From Dicaeum eximium (Eukaryota > Chordata > Aves > Passeriformes > Dicaeidae), in assembly GCA_013396995.1 (NCBI GenBank), contig VWZP01007832.1, positions 2,238,711-2,302,710 of the forward strand: a stretch of DNA of 64,000 bases, written 5' to 3'. How positions within the stretch are numbered: the first letter of the stretch is position 1; each line of letters starts with the position of its first letter. Shown in pieces: positions 25,125 to 38,727 of this stretch. Below the pieces are notes generated by a model, which searched no databases, was not told the origin of the DNA, and worked only from the letters and a program-made list of their open reading frames with translations. A program made the translations under genes and the position numbers.

Positions 25125-28100
25125 CTTCTCCTGTACTGTGTGTGTCATGCGCCACTTGCAAGAGTCCAGGTTAGTCTGGAGGAGCTACAGCCATTCCTTG
25201 GGAGCAGACTGAGCTGGGAGCCAGCAAAACCTTTGACAGTCCTGATCAGCCAATGATTTTGTGCGTACCCTTGGAAAATTCCTTGCCTCTGTGTCTGACT
25301 CTGTGGCAGAAGGAAATAAGGAAAAGTTAACTAACTCAGCTGTCATGTAACCCACTCTGCAGCTTCTAGTGTTAAACATGCTTCTTAGTGATTCTTTTTA
25401 AAGAACTAACAATGCTTATGAACTTAATGGGTGTTTTTTCTCCCCCAGTATTTTTCCTGTCTCCTTGATGCAAATTAAGAGTAAGTATGGCAGTGGTAGA
25501 AACTATGACATCAGTGTAATTTTTATAATACCGGAACTTACTACTTCATAAAAGGATCCCTGAATATTTTTATATATGGCTGAAGATGAGCAGTTCTAAT
25601 GCATATTTTACCTCTGTTTTATTTCAAGTAATTTCCATTTATCTAGGAATCGTGACAGAGGTATGAGCAAGTGCTATTGTTGGGTAGATTTTTATTAAAA
25701 ATGGGTGAACCTGTCAAATTTTTGTCAGCGTCATCAGCATGTCAGATTTTATTCTCTTCCCAAGGCTGCTGGAAGGCTGAATGTTGTTGGCTGGAGACAG
25801 GCATAGCTGTATCTCTATATAAACTCCAAGAGAAAGATCAGTTCATGAAAGGTCCAAAACCACCACTACGATCATGGACTGGGATAATGAATTACAGAGA
25901 TTTCTGACATACAGCTGACATAGAGTGTGAGGGGAAAATAGGAAGGCAGGTGCAAGTAAATGGAAAGAATTTCCATTTGATCTAGGAATAAAGAGCAAAG
26001 GCTTTTCCTTGAATTAATGTGCAGAGCAGCTGCTTTTATTCAGTTTTGTTAACTGGTCTGCTTCACTTTTATAGTGGTTGATAAATAGTTGGGAGTCACT
26101 TAAATACATTTGGTAAATCTTCCTTTTCATATACTAGTTTTAAAATGTAGTATGCAAAAACTTAGCTTAGTACAGAGCATGTACCTTACAACTTGGTTTC
26201 CTAACATATCACATGCTTAAATCAAGTGGTTGCCACGTGCTGAGCTCTTTTCTACTGCATCTGTCTCACTGCTGCTGGGAGATGCTGGGATTTAAGTGAA
26301 GAGTAAGGCTGGTCCTTAAGAACCTAAAGCACCAATATGTGGAGCACAGGTGGTCATCCGTGGCTTTAACAAAAGATGGAATTAAAATAGACCTTTTCTG
26401 GATCAGCAAGGATTATGCTCATAGACAATATTGATGGGCACTTGAAACTGGTCATTAATACTCATGCCAGTTTACATCTTGCTTACTGCAGTGTTTACTA
26501 ATTTATTTATTTAACAAATGCACTGTACACAGACATCAAGCAGGATGTAGGCAGACTTAAGTTTGTGTGTGGCCATACTGTAAATTGGGAGCAAGAAGGT
26601 AGCAGAACATTGCTGTTCTTGCTATTTTTGCATTTTCAGAGAATTTGCCTGTTAGAAATGGTTCTTGGAAACTGCAGTAGTCTGATGATGGGGCTTTTCT
26701 TCTGAATCTTGGGTAAGTACTTACATCTGTACTGCCTTAGTCCCATAAAATTTCTAGGTACAGATGTTCGTTTGCTACTTGGCTACTGTGTGCTCTCTCT
26801 GCCATACAGCCAATTTTAAAATAGCCTATGCTTCCCTCTTAACTATATTTCCTGAAATTTTAGGTAATTCCTGGATGTGTACTGCACAAGCAGTACATCC
26901 AACTGAAGCAGGGAAGTAAAAAGATCTACTTGAGAGCATAAACTCGACCTAATGCTAGCAACAGTGTGTGTCTTAAAGGTTTCACCCACTGGTGAATCTG
27001 CTGGGAATGCTGGCTTCTGCCCTTGGAGAAGGCTAATGGAACACACCCGTCTCCATGCCTTCGACCCTTCTGTGTAAATGCCAAGAAGTGGTGCGTTTCA
27101 GTGGTTTGACTGAGTTCAGTGTTAGTCAATTAAAATTATTTATGCTGATCCTATGAACAGAAAACAAGTTGGGCAACATGCTGGAATGGAGGCCACTGAA
27201 TTTTTAAGAGCAAAGGTGTGCTTCTCTGCAGGGTAAGTTACCTATTTAGAGAGTACATGCATCTCCTTCCATTTAAGTTATTTCAAAATAAGCTGAGGTG
27301 GGTGTCTAGGCTCTGTCTTTCATAAGTGGGAAAGATTATTATCTTGAGAGGGTGATCTACCCTCCCTGTTGTAGAGTGTGACAAAAATTGCCTGTTGAAA
27401 CTGCCTATTCCTTTCCATTGACTGTTGAGATACCTTTGACAAAGTGAACTTCAATATGATTTCTAATAATGAGTCTTGGTAAGTCATTTCACATTGACTG
27501 CTGTGCTTAACATATCGCCGAAGTAGTCTGATTTAGGGAAGACATAACCATAGGTAAATGGCAAAACCCTCTCTTCTCCAAAAGTATGGGGTTTTCTCAG
27601 TTGTTTTCAGAGCATATCCAGAAATGAAGTACAAATGGAAAAAAGTCTCCATTTGTTTGCAGTTAGCATCCTTACAGTCTTCAGCATCCTCATAGATAGC
27701 CTCTAAAGCTCCTGACATTCAGGGGGTTTTGAGGGAAAATGATACAGGAAAAGAATCAGACACTTCTATCTATAAAGTGGTTGGATTTGATTCACTGTAC
27801 TGGTCAGGACTGCGCTGATGCTATACAAAAAAAGGAAACACTGAAATACCATATTGGCATCCAGCGTGACCATAGGATCATATTTCAAACGAGGTTTTAA
27901 AATGCAGTTGAGACTGAGATCACCTGTGGACACACTGCATCACCTGTGATAGAAAATGTCCATCAGAAAAGTTTTCTGATGCAACTCACAACCTTCTTTC
28001 CTCACTCTATAAGCCTCCCTCTTTCCCTCTCACAGGAAAAAGATTAAAAACAAACAACAAACCCACAACCTCTCCCTAAGAATGGTATGGTATGGTATAG

Positions 28101-31100
28101 CTGAAGATGCTGACTAGTTCTGTTGTTGTATTATGATGCATTTGCTTCCTACAATTTGCAGTAGCTGCCATTAACTTTTCTGGATACCAATTTAGGAACC
28201 CCCAGAATTGGACCCAGGTCAGAAATGTTCCTACCCTTGTTGCTGTCCTGTATGACTTTAGGCAACACGTTTCCCCTCCTTGCTGTATCTCTCCTTCCCA
28301 CACGTTGGATGTCTTTTTAGAACATACTGGGGGGGTTGAAACTGAAATTATTGCTGTTTATGAATTCGGGTGAGAAACAGTTGTAATGTCAGAGATTACG
28401 AATAGTCACAAACAAATTAAAAACAACCTATGAAATAGGGAATAGGCCAAGTTTAATAGTCTGTATCAGCACTAAAAGAATGAAAATGCTTTAGAAGAAC
28501 TTGCCTGGGTATTCAGAAAAACACAAGCTCCTCTTCTCCAGAACTACTGGATGTTGTGTGGCAGGTTCAGGTGATCCTCCCATCTCAAGCATTACTTAGA
28601 TGTGTCCTTCTGGAGCGCTGCAGGTTGTCTTGATTCTCAGAGGACCAGCTGGCCATGTTTGAGTCAGTGAGACTCTCTTAAAGGAAACATCCCCCAAGAG
28701 AAGGCTTTGTCACGTATGGGATTGGTTTTCTTGAGTTTATTTTTACTCTTGATTTGCTGAATGTACTCAAGTGTGCCGGTATTTATTCAAACAAAACAAT
28801 TTGGGTCTGTGAACACTGAGGTTTATGAAGCTTTCCTATCAATTTGTGGTCCTCTTGTTGAAGTCCAATGGCTGGTCATCTGTGAGAGCCAGCAGAAAGC
28901 TGTGCAAATTACTACCACAAGGGGACAGGCAATGAGTTCAAAGGCAATTTGTTTTCACTACCATTTTTAGGGAATCTGCATAAGAGTGGTACAACCTATA
29001 TTCCACACAGAGAAAGTTTAAAAAGTGACAACCTGAATTAAGGGAGCGGGTTCTTGTACTTCAAGCTTTTTTCATTTTTAAGTATTGAAAAGCTCAGGAT
29101 TGATTAGGAGCAACATTTTGATAAGGCTGACTGCTTAAAAAAGCATTCCCTCAAACTTCGGTAAGTAGATGTTTTTTTAAACTTTTAAACCTAATTATCT
29201 ACTTCTGGATTCCAGAGCAAAAATAATAGTATTCAAGTTCAGTAGTCCTAGAGGAGATGCAATGACAGTGCTACAGAAGGAACAGTTTCAAATACAGGTG
29301 AACAGGAGTTAGCTTTGTGATATTTATAATCTAGGGGTATTTTCTTAATGCAAGTGCTTTGAGTTGATTTTTTCTTTAATCTGGTTTCAGGCTTCTCCTT
29401 CCATTTTCAGTCCTTCAGAATCAGGTTATTACTAGTCTAACAGTGTATTGCTGTGCATGTTTATTTATGCCTATGGCATGCCAGGTACTTCACAGAAGAG
29501 CCAATCTCTGCTTTGGAGGGTGTACAGCCTCAGACACTGACCCACAGAAGAATTTCAGTGGTTACTGGTGCATCAGCCAGGGATCAGACAGCTGTTGAGT
29601 CAAATCTTCTGGCCACCATGGAGTGCCTCCATGGTGACACCACTGTTGGTTTTAAAATCCAACCCATCCATATGTCTCTGAGAATAATACTCTGACAAAT
29701 CAATGATAATCATTCTACTACAATTCAATGGAAAAATTTTGCCTGTTCTGCTTCTTGATCTAAATCCAATCATGTCCTCTCTAATAGTCTAATTCTACTG
29801 TTGGTTTGTTTTTTTTTTTTTAAAGAAATTATTTCCCAGAGCTGCAGCTGGTTACAGATTACAGTATGATAGCATGAGTTACCACTATGTCTTAGGAGTA
29901 CGTTTTGCTGTGCCCTGTCTTGTGGTCCGTATGCTGAAGAGCAAAGAATTGGTATATAAAAGTTGTTAAGGGACACTAACTTATGGGCAGATGGAATCCA
30001 AACAAACTAAATGGATGGAGGAGCCAGTCTTATCCCACTACTATGCTAGGAGCTAATGTAGGAAGACCTTTCCTCTGTGAAAACAGAGAAGAAACCAGGC
30101 TTTAGGGGTAAGAGTCTTGAAGAAGAGAGAGGGAGCTCCAAGTAGAAGGAGCAAGGAAGACAAGGGTCCAGCTTTTTGTAGCATCAGAGACTTTATGGTG
30201 GCAGAACTAGACAAGGTAAAAAGGACAAAGCAGTGGCCTAAGTGGATGGTTCCATCTGGTTGTCTGGAGATGTCAGAAAACAAGGAGAAGGACTGAGAAG
30301 CTGTGAGTCCATGCTGCAAAGCCATTGCAGACAGTGGAGCACCTGGCATTGACATGCATTCCTGCACAGTCAGAATGTCCGTGGAGTTTGGAGGGCCACA
30401 GCTGCTCAGCCTCCCTGACCAAGGGACAAGCCTAAGTGCAGAAACATCCTGTAAGCACTGGAGTGAAAGCTCCCATGGTCACCTACAGCCAGGAGTCACA
30501 GAGGTCAGTTTCCAGTGAAGAAGTATCTGTTCTTTTTGAGCCTGCTACTTCTTGTGTTAAAAAAGATCATTAACAGCTTTTCTCCCTCACCTTTCTGTGA
30601 TATGCTTATCTAAGACATGCCTTCCTGACTAAACTGAGCCCTGAGCAGACTCAGCTTGGCTTTTAGCCTACTGACTTCTTTGGGAGGGTAGAATACTTGC
30701 TTAAAAGCAATTTTAAGACTTTTATATTAAGACTATACAGCATCCATAATCTGCTTTTTTTTTCTGCCTTCTCAGCCTAGATTGAAGGTACCTCTGGAAA
30801 AGAAAGGTCAGGATGTGATTCCAGTAACTGAGATGTTAACACCAGGGTGACCAATCTACACCTCACACAGAGAGGCATCTTCTGGCCCACTCACTTGTGC
30901 CCTCTTTCTTGGGGACCTGCAAATAATGAGTTTTGCATCTCGTGTGACGGGGGGGAACCTGTCTGCCTCTGGACAGTTTTCTATGCAAGTGGGTGGCATG
31001 ATGGCAGGGTATGTCCCTAAGCATGGCTGGATGCACACATTTGCACAACAAAAAGTACATTATGTACCCTACCTCAGTCACTGAACCAGTTCTATTAACT

Positions 31101-31910
31101 ATTAGACTGCCATGATGAGAATTGGGTCTAAAATCTCTTAAATCTGTCTGTTATCGCTCGAATGCTGTACTGCCTTACAGTCTCTTTCAGTAATCTGAGA
31201 AAGGTGAATTGAATGATCTTCCAAACCCTGCTTAATTAATTCCTGACTGTCATCATAGGGCAGTTTTAATTATTTGGAGCAGCTTAGTCAGCACATCAGG
31301 TTGCAAGAGCTCTACAAAAGTTCTTATCCTTGTCGCTGTGGGTTTACATGAGCCCTCTTTTGAATATCTGTAACACCCCCACACCTGCATCCAATAACCA
31401 ACCTTAGCAGGGGCATCACTAAATCCTCTTAGAAAATTGGGTGGCTGCAACCCAAGTGACAGCATTTCCTCAGGAGCAGGTCAGATCAGTGCAGCACTGC
31501 TTCTGGTACCCTGACAAAGAATCCTCTGTCCCTTGTCATAAACAGGATATTTTGCACCTTTAGAAGCCTAGAGTGTTTCTTATGAAATGCTTTCTCCTAA
31601 AATGTTTCAAAGACATTTTGACCAGAAGAACAAACAATTTGGTGTATTTTAGTGTAGGCAAGGCTTGCTTTCTTCAGTTGGAGGACCTGCAAGAGACAAA
31701 AATAAGGAGGGAAAAAACCCAAATGAGTGGAAGTTCCTTGAGAAACTCTTCAGAAGAGAAACCAAGACAAACCCCTTCTATTTGCCTGTAGTTTCAACTT
31801 TCCTCAGTGCTGGGCAGAGGAGTAGAGCCTGTCCATTCCATTACCTGTGTGAATCCAGGCACAGGGCTTTTATTCTCTTTCATCTTTTTATTTATTGGCG
31901 TAGGCCTGAG
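25125..31910. other. intergenic, no gene seen
   Basis: No coding exon or recognised RNA gene. Open frames are short and without family resemblance. The DNA is average to AT-rich. Small items: an inverted repeat at 29614-29636, a (GGTAT)3 run near 28083-28099 and a T13 run near 29810-29822. Confidence 0.7.
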
Positions 31911-31934
31911 NNNNNNNNNNNNNNNNNNNNNNNN
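31911..31934. other. assembly gap (24 N)
   Basis: Unknown bases. An apparent open frame across it (31665-32090) cannot be trusted. Confidence 0.99.
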
Positions 31935-33479
31935 TTTTTAATCTTTTTGACTGACTGCATGGCAGTTGTAGTTCTTTCAGTCTGGATAGCATGTCCTAGC
32001 ATATCAGGTTACTGTGATTTCTTTGTTCAGCACACAACCCTTCAAGTGGGTGAAAAAGAAGAACAAGACCTTCTAATATTGTCAGCATGACTCTAGGAAG
32101 TTAGAGAGGGGAATGCGAAGTGTGAATGAATTCACAATATTCATTTAAAAGTTGGTATTACTAGAACAAACAGCAAGGTCACAGCAGATAAAATGGAAAT
32201 TAATTCATCCCTGTGACACTTCAAAGTGTCACCAGCAGCCCTTGATTACCATCTCAGAGCCTTGCTTGTACACTACTCACGGGATCTCCAGCAGAATGGA
32301 TCCTGGATGCCATGGCTTGGTTTTTGTGGGGAGAACCCAGGAGCTTTAGTTTTTTGTTTACATTAATTCTCCCTTACCTGCAGCAAAGTGACTTCTTCCC
32401 AGGGCTTCAGTAACCAGCTTTAGTTCTCAGACACCCACATTTCTCTGTGCCCCACTTCATCCACATCACACAGCTCAGCCACCTCTGTGAGTACCTCTGC
32501 CAACTTGGAGCAAAGGAAGAGACAGCGAAGGTTGAAGGAAGATGGGGGTCTGGAAAGAAACCAGGCAGTGGCATCTGTCAGTTTGTAAGTGGTTCCCCTG
32601 TTCCTTACTATCTCCTCCAGCCTCTTAGAGCTGCTGTGTGGGAGGAAAGAGCAGCACCAGCAGCTGGAGGAAAGTGGGAGGAGTGGGAGGAAGAAGAGGG
32701 AAGAGCACCTGAGGGCTGACAGCCAGCCTCACTGTCTGCTCCTTTTCGCAGCCCCCTCCAGCTGTGTTTCTGTTCCTCACCTAGAGGTAACGTCAGAGGG
32801 GCTGAGGAGCAGGTAGTGGTGTGAGCAGTGGCTGTGGGGCAATGCCCACCACCTCCCTCTCCCTTGCCGTGCTTCTGTCTTTCTCCATGCCGGGAAAAGT
32901 GCTGCCACTGATACTGAAGCACTCCAGCACTGTCACGCCGTATTCTCTCTACCTCCAAGTTAATGAAGGGGCAGCTGAAGCAAAGATGAGAAGTGGCCAA
33001 GGACAACATTAGTATTGCCTCCTCTCTGGACGGATTTGGACTTGGATGGATGGTCTATCCTACTAGGAGCAGGTAAGATTGTCCTATCCCAGTACACCTC
33101 TCTTATCCCATCCCACAGACTGTCGCAGCATCTTCCCGGGGGGAGTCAGTGTGATGTGAGGGTCTTGCAACTCTTTGCCAGTCTGGGCACACCAGGTTTG
33201 TTGAGCTGTAGTCATGCTACCTGCTCTCCTCCTCTGCCACCACAGTGTTGGTCTCCATTGACAGAATCACTTTCGCAGGGCCCAGTTTTTGCTCTGCCTT
33301 TCTTTGTGTGCCAGCTTTGGCTCTGTGACTCCCTGGAAGTGCGGTTTTGTGCCTACACTCCTATAGTGCTGGAGCCTCCTAGGTACACCCACGGCCCCCT
33401 TCCTGCCCTGCAAAGGGTCCTCGTATTGAGCCCCTCACTGCTGATTCATGGCAGCCCTTCATCTGTCCCCTGTACTCCT
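31935..33479. other. intergenic, upstream of CpG island
   Basis: GC content rises towards the island. A purine-rich stretch of GGAGGAA type repeats lies at about 32640-32705. A donor-like CAG|GTAAG occurs at about 33072, but no exon is supported. Confidence 0.6.
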
Positions 33480-34450
33480 TTCCCGGCCAGGCTTTGCCAG
33501 TGTGACAAGTGCTGGCGATGGACGCTGAGGAACGCGCCGAGGTTAACGCTGATTCCGCAGTACCCCCGGTTTCGGGCTGAATTAACACCCTGGGCAGGAG
33601 TTTTGGATGCTGGAAGGGGAAGGGGATGTCCGTGCCGCAGATATCCCGGTCTGTCCCCGTCCGGGGAGGGGAGGATCCGGTCCTTTCGCCGCCAGGGACA
33701 AGAGCAGCTNAGGAGTTTTGGATGCTGGAAGGGGAAGGGGATGTCCGTGCCGCAGATATCCCGGTCTGTCCCCATCCGGGGACAAGAGCAGCTCCCGCCG
33801 CAGCTCGGCGGCCCCGGCGGCGGCGGGGGCGCCGCCCGCTCCCCTCCGTGCCCGAGGTGCGGCCGCGAGGTTCTCTCCTCGGCCCGGTTTGCCCCGTGCG
33901 GGGCGGATGGGGGGTAGCGGCAGGGGGCCCCTGTGTTCTGGGTTTTTGGGGACGGAAACCTCCATGGTAGCTCCGTGGCAGCACCAGGTTTTGCGGGGGC
34001 GTTCCTGAGCTCCCCTGCTTGGGGGCGCCCGCACTGCGCCCCGCGGCCCGGCCGGAGCCCCCGGGTCCGGGACAGCCCTGGCTGCGGGGAAACCCCCGCC
34101 CCGTCCCCGCCTCCCCGCCCCGCGAACGGCCCCGAGGGAGGCCGCGCCTCCCCGCGGGCACTGCAGCGCTCCGGCGGCGGGGGGAATCTTCCCTGCCGCC
34201 CACACGGTCTGAGACTCGGGGGATGCGGATGCCGGGGGTGGAAAGGAGGAGGCGGCGCGGTGTTACCGGCGATCCCCTCCGGGGCAGGTGGAGTCCAGCA
34301 CTGCACTTCTGAGGGGTGTACCCACTTCGGCTCTAGGTTCTGCAGGGGGAGGGTTTGCCCATGGAAGGTTTCTCCGGGCGATCCTCCCAGCCCACGGAAT
34401 GCTCCTTTGTGCAGCCTCACGCCGATCCGCCCTTCGGGCTGCGGTGTGTG
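33480..34450. promoter_or_regulatory. CpG island, orphan promoter candidate
   Basis: CpG dinucleotides are dense over about 1 kb, with many GGCGGG/CCCGCC-type SP1 sites (for example CCCGCCTCCCCGCCCCGCG near 34107). Such islands usually mark promoters. No coding first exon is visible on either strand. Long open frames through it (up to 351 codons on the minus strand) reflect stop-poor GC-rich DNA and the local duplication. A donor-like GGGGCAG|GTGGAG occurs near 34287. The best guess is the promoter of a non-coding transcript or a distant gene. The lncRNA host in this mammalian interval (MIR670HG) is one candidate by position only. Confidence 0.6.
33596..33793 (+). repeat. tandem duplication around a single N (probable assembly artefact)
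   Basis: Copy 1 (33596-33709) and copy 2 (33711-33793) both start AGGAGTTTTGGATGCTGG and both end ACAAGAGCAGCT. Copy 2 lacks a 31-base piece after CCGGGG and has one G-to-A difference, CCCCGTCC against CCCCATCC. The single N at 33710 separates them. This is the pattern of two contig ends, or two haplotypes, placed side by side. Confidence 0.8.
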
Positions 34451-37400
34451 ATTCCCTCGCCTTTCACTGTGGGTTGTTGTTTTGGCCAAAACTTCAGTCA
34501 CAGCTGGGTTAGTCTTTATCTATTTCACGAAGCTCACGATCGTTGCTTTCCAGATGACCCTCCCCAGCTTTTTTTACCAGCTCAGTGCCTCACCTCTGCG
34601 TGCCCTCCAGCTTCTCACAGCAGCCTGTCTCCCCAGAGCCCAGGGGACAGCCCATTGGCAGGGAGTTCCCTGCTCACCTTTTCTGCCTCTGGAGCGGGCA
34701 GAGACATTATCCAGCCCTGCATCTGCCCTGAAATGTCTCTAATTCAAAGCACCTCCGGCTCTGTCAGCTTCAAACCTTTCGGGCTGGATTCATGCTCGGA
34801 GAATGACACCACTTTCTTCCGAACTGTTTTAAATTCAGACAAAAATCAAACAGGAGAGTCATGCTTTGAGCTGGACTTTACGTGGTACCTGGGAGCAAAA
34901 CATCGGGTTTTTTCACCTGATGGTCACCAGTCCTGCTGGGACAGGTAATAGGTAGCTTTTGGAGACCTAGAGGGGCAGAGCTGGAGAAGTGGTGCAACAT
35001 CCCCACCCCAAGTCCCACCATCATCTGTTAGTCCCTGCTCAGCCCCTGGCAGGTGATGAGAGATGAGCTGGGAACTTGCCCACGCAGGGTGTGGCACAGG
35101 CACTAAAGGCTGAAGTACAGAAGCCACAGCCATGGTGGGGACTTGTCCTGCCTGTGATGTTTTTTAATGTCTTATGATACATAGGGGATTGCAGTCTACA
35201 GGATTCTCAGACTGCCCCCCATTTTACAGCTTGAAATGCTCTTTAAAATGTATTTTTTAAAAAAATCCAAACACTATTAAATGCAAAGAAATCATGAAAA
35301 ACAACAAGGAACAAAAGCTCTCAATCCTAGCTGAGCACTGCACAGACAGGAACCTGCTCTGACGTACATGAGCACCCCATAGGGATTAACTCTCTCCTGC
35401 CCAACAAAGCCAGCCTTCTAGCTTCTACTTTGCAGCACATTTTGTGTGCTATAAATGTATTTAATCTAGCCAGATAGGGAGATTAAAATGTACAGGCTTA
35501 GTACATTTTACAGTACTATCTGCAGTTGTCCCCACCCAAAAACCCTCACAATCCCGGTCTAGGAGTTTTCTGCCTATATGACAGATTAAAAAAAAAAAAT
35601 TCCCTGTGAAGCAGAAACAAGAATCAGGCAGCAGAAGTCTAAAGGAGAATGACAAGGAGAAGCTCTTGGAGTAATTTTCCCCTTTGCTCTCTTGTAGTCA
35701 ATATGCAGAAGGGCATCTATTTCATGTCTACTACCAGCCAGTTAATATTTTCTTACCCTCACCCCTTAACTGAGGTTCCTAAAGCCCTTTGCACCCACTG
35801 CTTCACTCAGTCTCAGGTACCCCTAGAAGACAGCTGGTGTCACTAACCTGTTTATAAAAAGAGTGGCAGTGAGCCACAATTGTCTGTGTAAAGCCACATA
35901 ACAGACAATTCCTGGAACACAAATTAGGAGGTGGGATTCTCAGTTCTGACTTTAACCTTCAAGGTAGGTTTCCTCCTTTTCCCAAACCTGCAGTGCCAAA
36001 CCACTGCAGTATCAAACATGCAACAGCATCCTCCATCTTCTTGTCATCTTTGGTACCACATAAGAGTGGAGGGACATGTAGGCTGCAAGCCTCCAGACCC
36101 TCACCTGCCTTTTGAGGAGATTGCCATTTAGAAAGCTGAACCAGGGGATTCATGCTTTTGGCTATTTGCATTATCCTTCATTTCTATAATGAAGCATCAT
36201 CGCTGAGGAGGGAATTACACAGAAATCACTTGCTTTAGGTGCTGCATCTGTCCCATGTTTAAGCACACTGAGAAGGTCAGATGTTTTTCCCAATGTACCA
36301 CATACTTTTATTCCAATGTTTTTTCCCTGCGTCTGTGGGCAATTCAAAATCTCACCATGAAACCACCTGTGCAGGGATACAGCCCACAGGTCTCAGTTGT
36401 GGTTGCAGCATTAACCAGTGTAGAAGAATTTTTCCATAGCCATGACAATTAAAGCATAGCATTGCCTAAATATGGTTGTCCTTCTCACTATGGTCTGCAA
36501 ATTTTGAGTTCTCTCATTTTTTTACTTTCAGGTGTGACTGGATACAACTAGCATCTTGGGGTCCCTCTATGGGAGATGGGTACAGATTGTCTCTCTCTCT
36601 CTCACTGACAACCCATTACTGTGGTACAGCACAGGACATGAGCAAGAGGCTCCATAGCATCTGAGATGGCAGTGAAAATCCTGTGACAGAGGCAAGATCC
36701 TTGGAGACAGGTATGTCATAACAGGTATGGTGTTTTCTCTGAGAAAGCCAAGTGTAAAATATTTGCTAGCTTACACTCTACTGCACTTTGAGAAAATGTA
36801 AAAAAAAATTCTCCCTCAGAAGAAAGGGGGGAAATGGGTTCTTGGGAAGAAGGGATTTATAACAGGGAATTCCTCATGTCTGTACATCTGTTCTAGAAAT
36901 GGAAAATTTCATGAGCTCTATCTAATCACTTACTTGAAATCTTTTCCCAAAACACCACATCTACTTTTCTTTATTCTGGGATGGTACCATTCTGAATCTA
37001 TACTTTGAGTTCATCCTAAAATAAGATACAACTATGTTGAGGATACCGAGTTAGCATTGCAGGAGTGTGGTATGAGACATAACTTTCCCTACATGACATG
37101 GAAAGTATGGTGGACCAATACTGAACTCAAAAGCATGCCAGCAAGTTTCTGGATGATGTTGCTAATCAGTGTGCCCCGTGTTTCATGTACTTGTGCTCTC
37201 CACACATCAGTGCAGTGTAGAAGTCCTGGGGGAAGCACCATAGGTGCCAAACTGGTCTTTTCCAAGCCTCTTATCTTCCACTTGACCGTGTTGAAGGCGC
37301 TTGCCCTCTGCAAGAATCTGTCTTAGGAGCAAGTACAAAGTTTAAGTGAGATATCTATGAGGGTATTATGGCATGAGATGGGTAAGAAAAGAGGAAGAAA

Positions 37401-38614
37401 GCATTCGCTGATAATTAGAATGTGAAAAAATTAATTTCAGTAATTTCAGGCTTGTGTTGCTCAAAAGCCAGCATTCATTGACATTTGAGAGGAAATGAGA
37501 ATTCTCAGTTAAGATCAAGCAGACATCAGTGTTGTTCAATGTTTCTTGAACACTACAGGGGGTGGCTTAAAAATCCCTTTAGTGCTCCTAAATTCCTATG
37601 TCCTAGGAATTCTTCCTAATGTCTATCTCCAGAAAGTCCAACAAAGTCTGATTTTCATACTGGTTTAAGTGTCCTGAATCTTGGCTTGAAACATAAAACC
37701 TTCCTCTCCCGTGGCCCTCCTGTCAGTGATGAAACAACAGGATCACAGATCCTCTTAAGCATCTTAAGTTAAAACCCCTTTCTTCCAGTGTGGCTCCTCT
37801 TGTCTCCATTTGCTAATTGTGAACATGGGAACTTGATAGCCAGAGACCTCATGCTAGAGCCTTACAGATCTCCAGATTACATGGCCATAATTAAATTGAG
37901 GAGAGCAGAGGGAAAGGAATTAATATCTTAAAAAAAAAAAAAAANACAACAACCTAACCCCCAGAAATCAAATCCATGACAATGACTTTAAATGTGTAGT
38001 ATGTCAGTGACATATGAGTCACTTGAGCCTATCTTTATAAGGGTAGCAAAATATTAATAAAACACCCAGCTGGCATGGTGCCACTGTCCCTGTAGCAATA
38101 TCAGAGCTAACAGCAGCCTGCATTGTCAGCTAGAGGCTTATTGTCATCAAGGCCAGTAGAAATCCTAGTCCTGGGGCTCGGCTTAGAGTCATCTTATACC
38201 TCAGCCTCCTATTACAAGCCTTCCTTGGTGCTATCTTCCAAAACTGTATTTCTTTTTATACCCCCATTTCATTTTCATGATTCCAAGAGTTTCTAAAAGA
38301 AGGAGTAGAAGGTATGATGTCTCTCCTCTCATAGTTATGTTGTTCACAAGACTCACAGCCCTGCAGCATGGGTTCAACCTACGCTTGCTTAATGTTTCTG
38401 GACTAACACAGAAGCTGGTTGCTGCCTGCCAGGTTTAACAGTCCAGTCCACTTTATGTGATGTTACCATGGACCTTGGCCAGGTCCCTCCAAGTTCTTCA
38501 TTTGGAGGTATGAGTGTGGCCAGTGCTGAACCATTCCACTTGCTGTCTGCAGCACAAAGAGGTCCTCTGTGAAAAGGAGATGTGTGTAAAGGATATTGGC
38601 AAAGCCTTTAAATA
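34451..38614. other. intergenic, no gene seen
   Basis: No coding exon was recognised. A CT run (TCTCTCTCTCTC) lies near 36590-36603. A poly(A) run ends at a single N (37945), suggesting a sequencing problem. Open frames such as 34355-34948 and 37057-37326 have no recognisable family. Confidence 0.65.
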
Positions 38615-38727
38615 GGTTGAACTGGCATCTGTCAGGAATGATGTTGGTTACAGCTGACTCTGCTCTTGCTAGATGGATGGATTAGATAAAGGAGCCCAGG
38701 TGCCCTCCAGCTCTGCCACTCTGTGAC
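38615..38727 (+). mobile_element. CR1 LINE 3' end fragment
   Basis: The order ATGGATTAGATAAAGGAGCC, then AGGTGCCCTCCAGCTCTGCC, then ACTCTGTGAC follows the avian CR1 3' tail (gactagatgatct...aggtcccttccaacc...attctgtgattctgtga). The part before it (CTGTCAGGAATGATGTTGGTTA) also fits the CR1 region just upstream. 5'-truncated, as most CR1 copies are. Diverged. Confidence 0.65.

Noticed and set aside
31665..32090. 141-codon open frame crossing the 24-N gap
   Set aside because: The frame is an assumption across unknown bases, and neither side resembles a protein.
33015..33917. 300-codon + strand open frame over the CpG island edge
   Set aside because: It runs through a single N and the duplicated segment. 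The translation is low-complexity and changes character abruptly.
33446..34501. 351-codon minus-strand open frame in the CpG island
   Set aside because: Stop-poor GC-rich DNA gives long Pro/Arg/Gly frames on several frames at once, and the duplicated segment appears twice in the translation.
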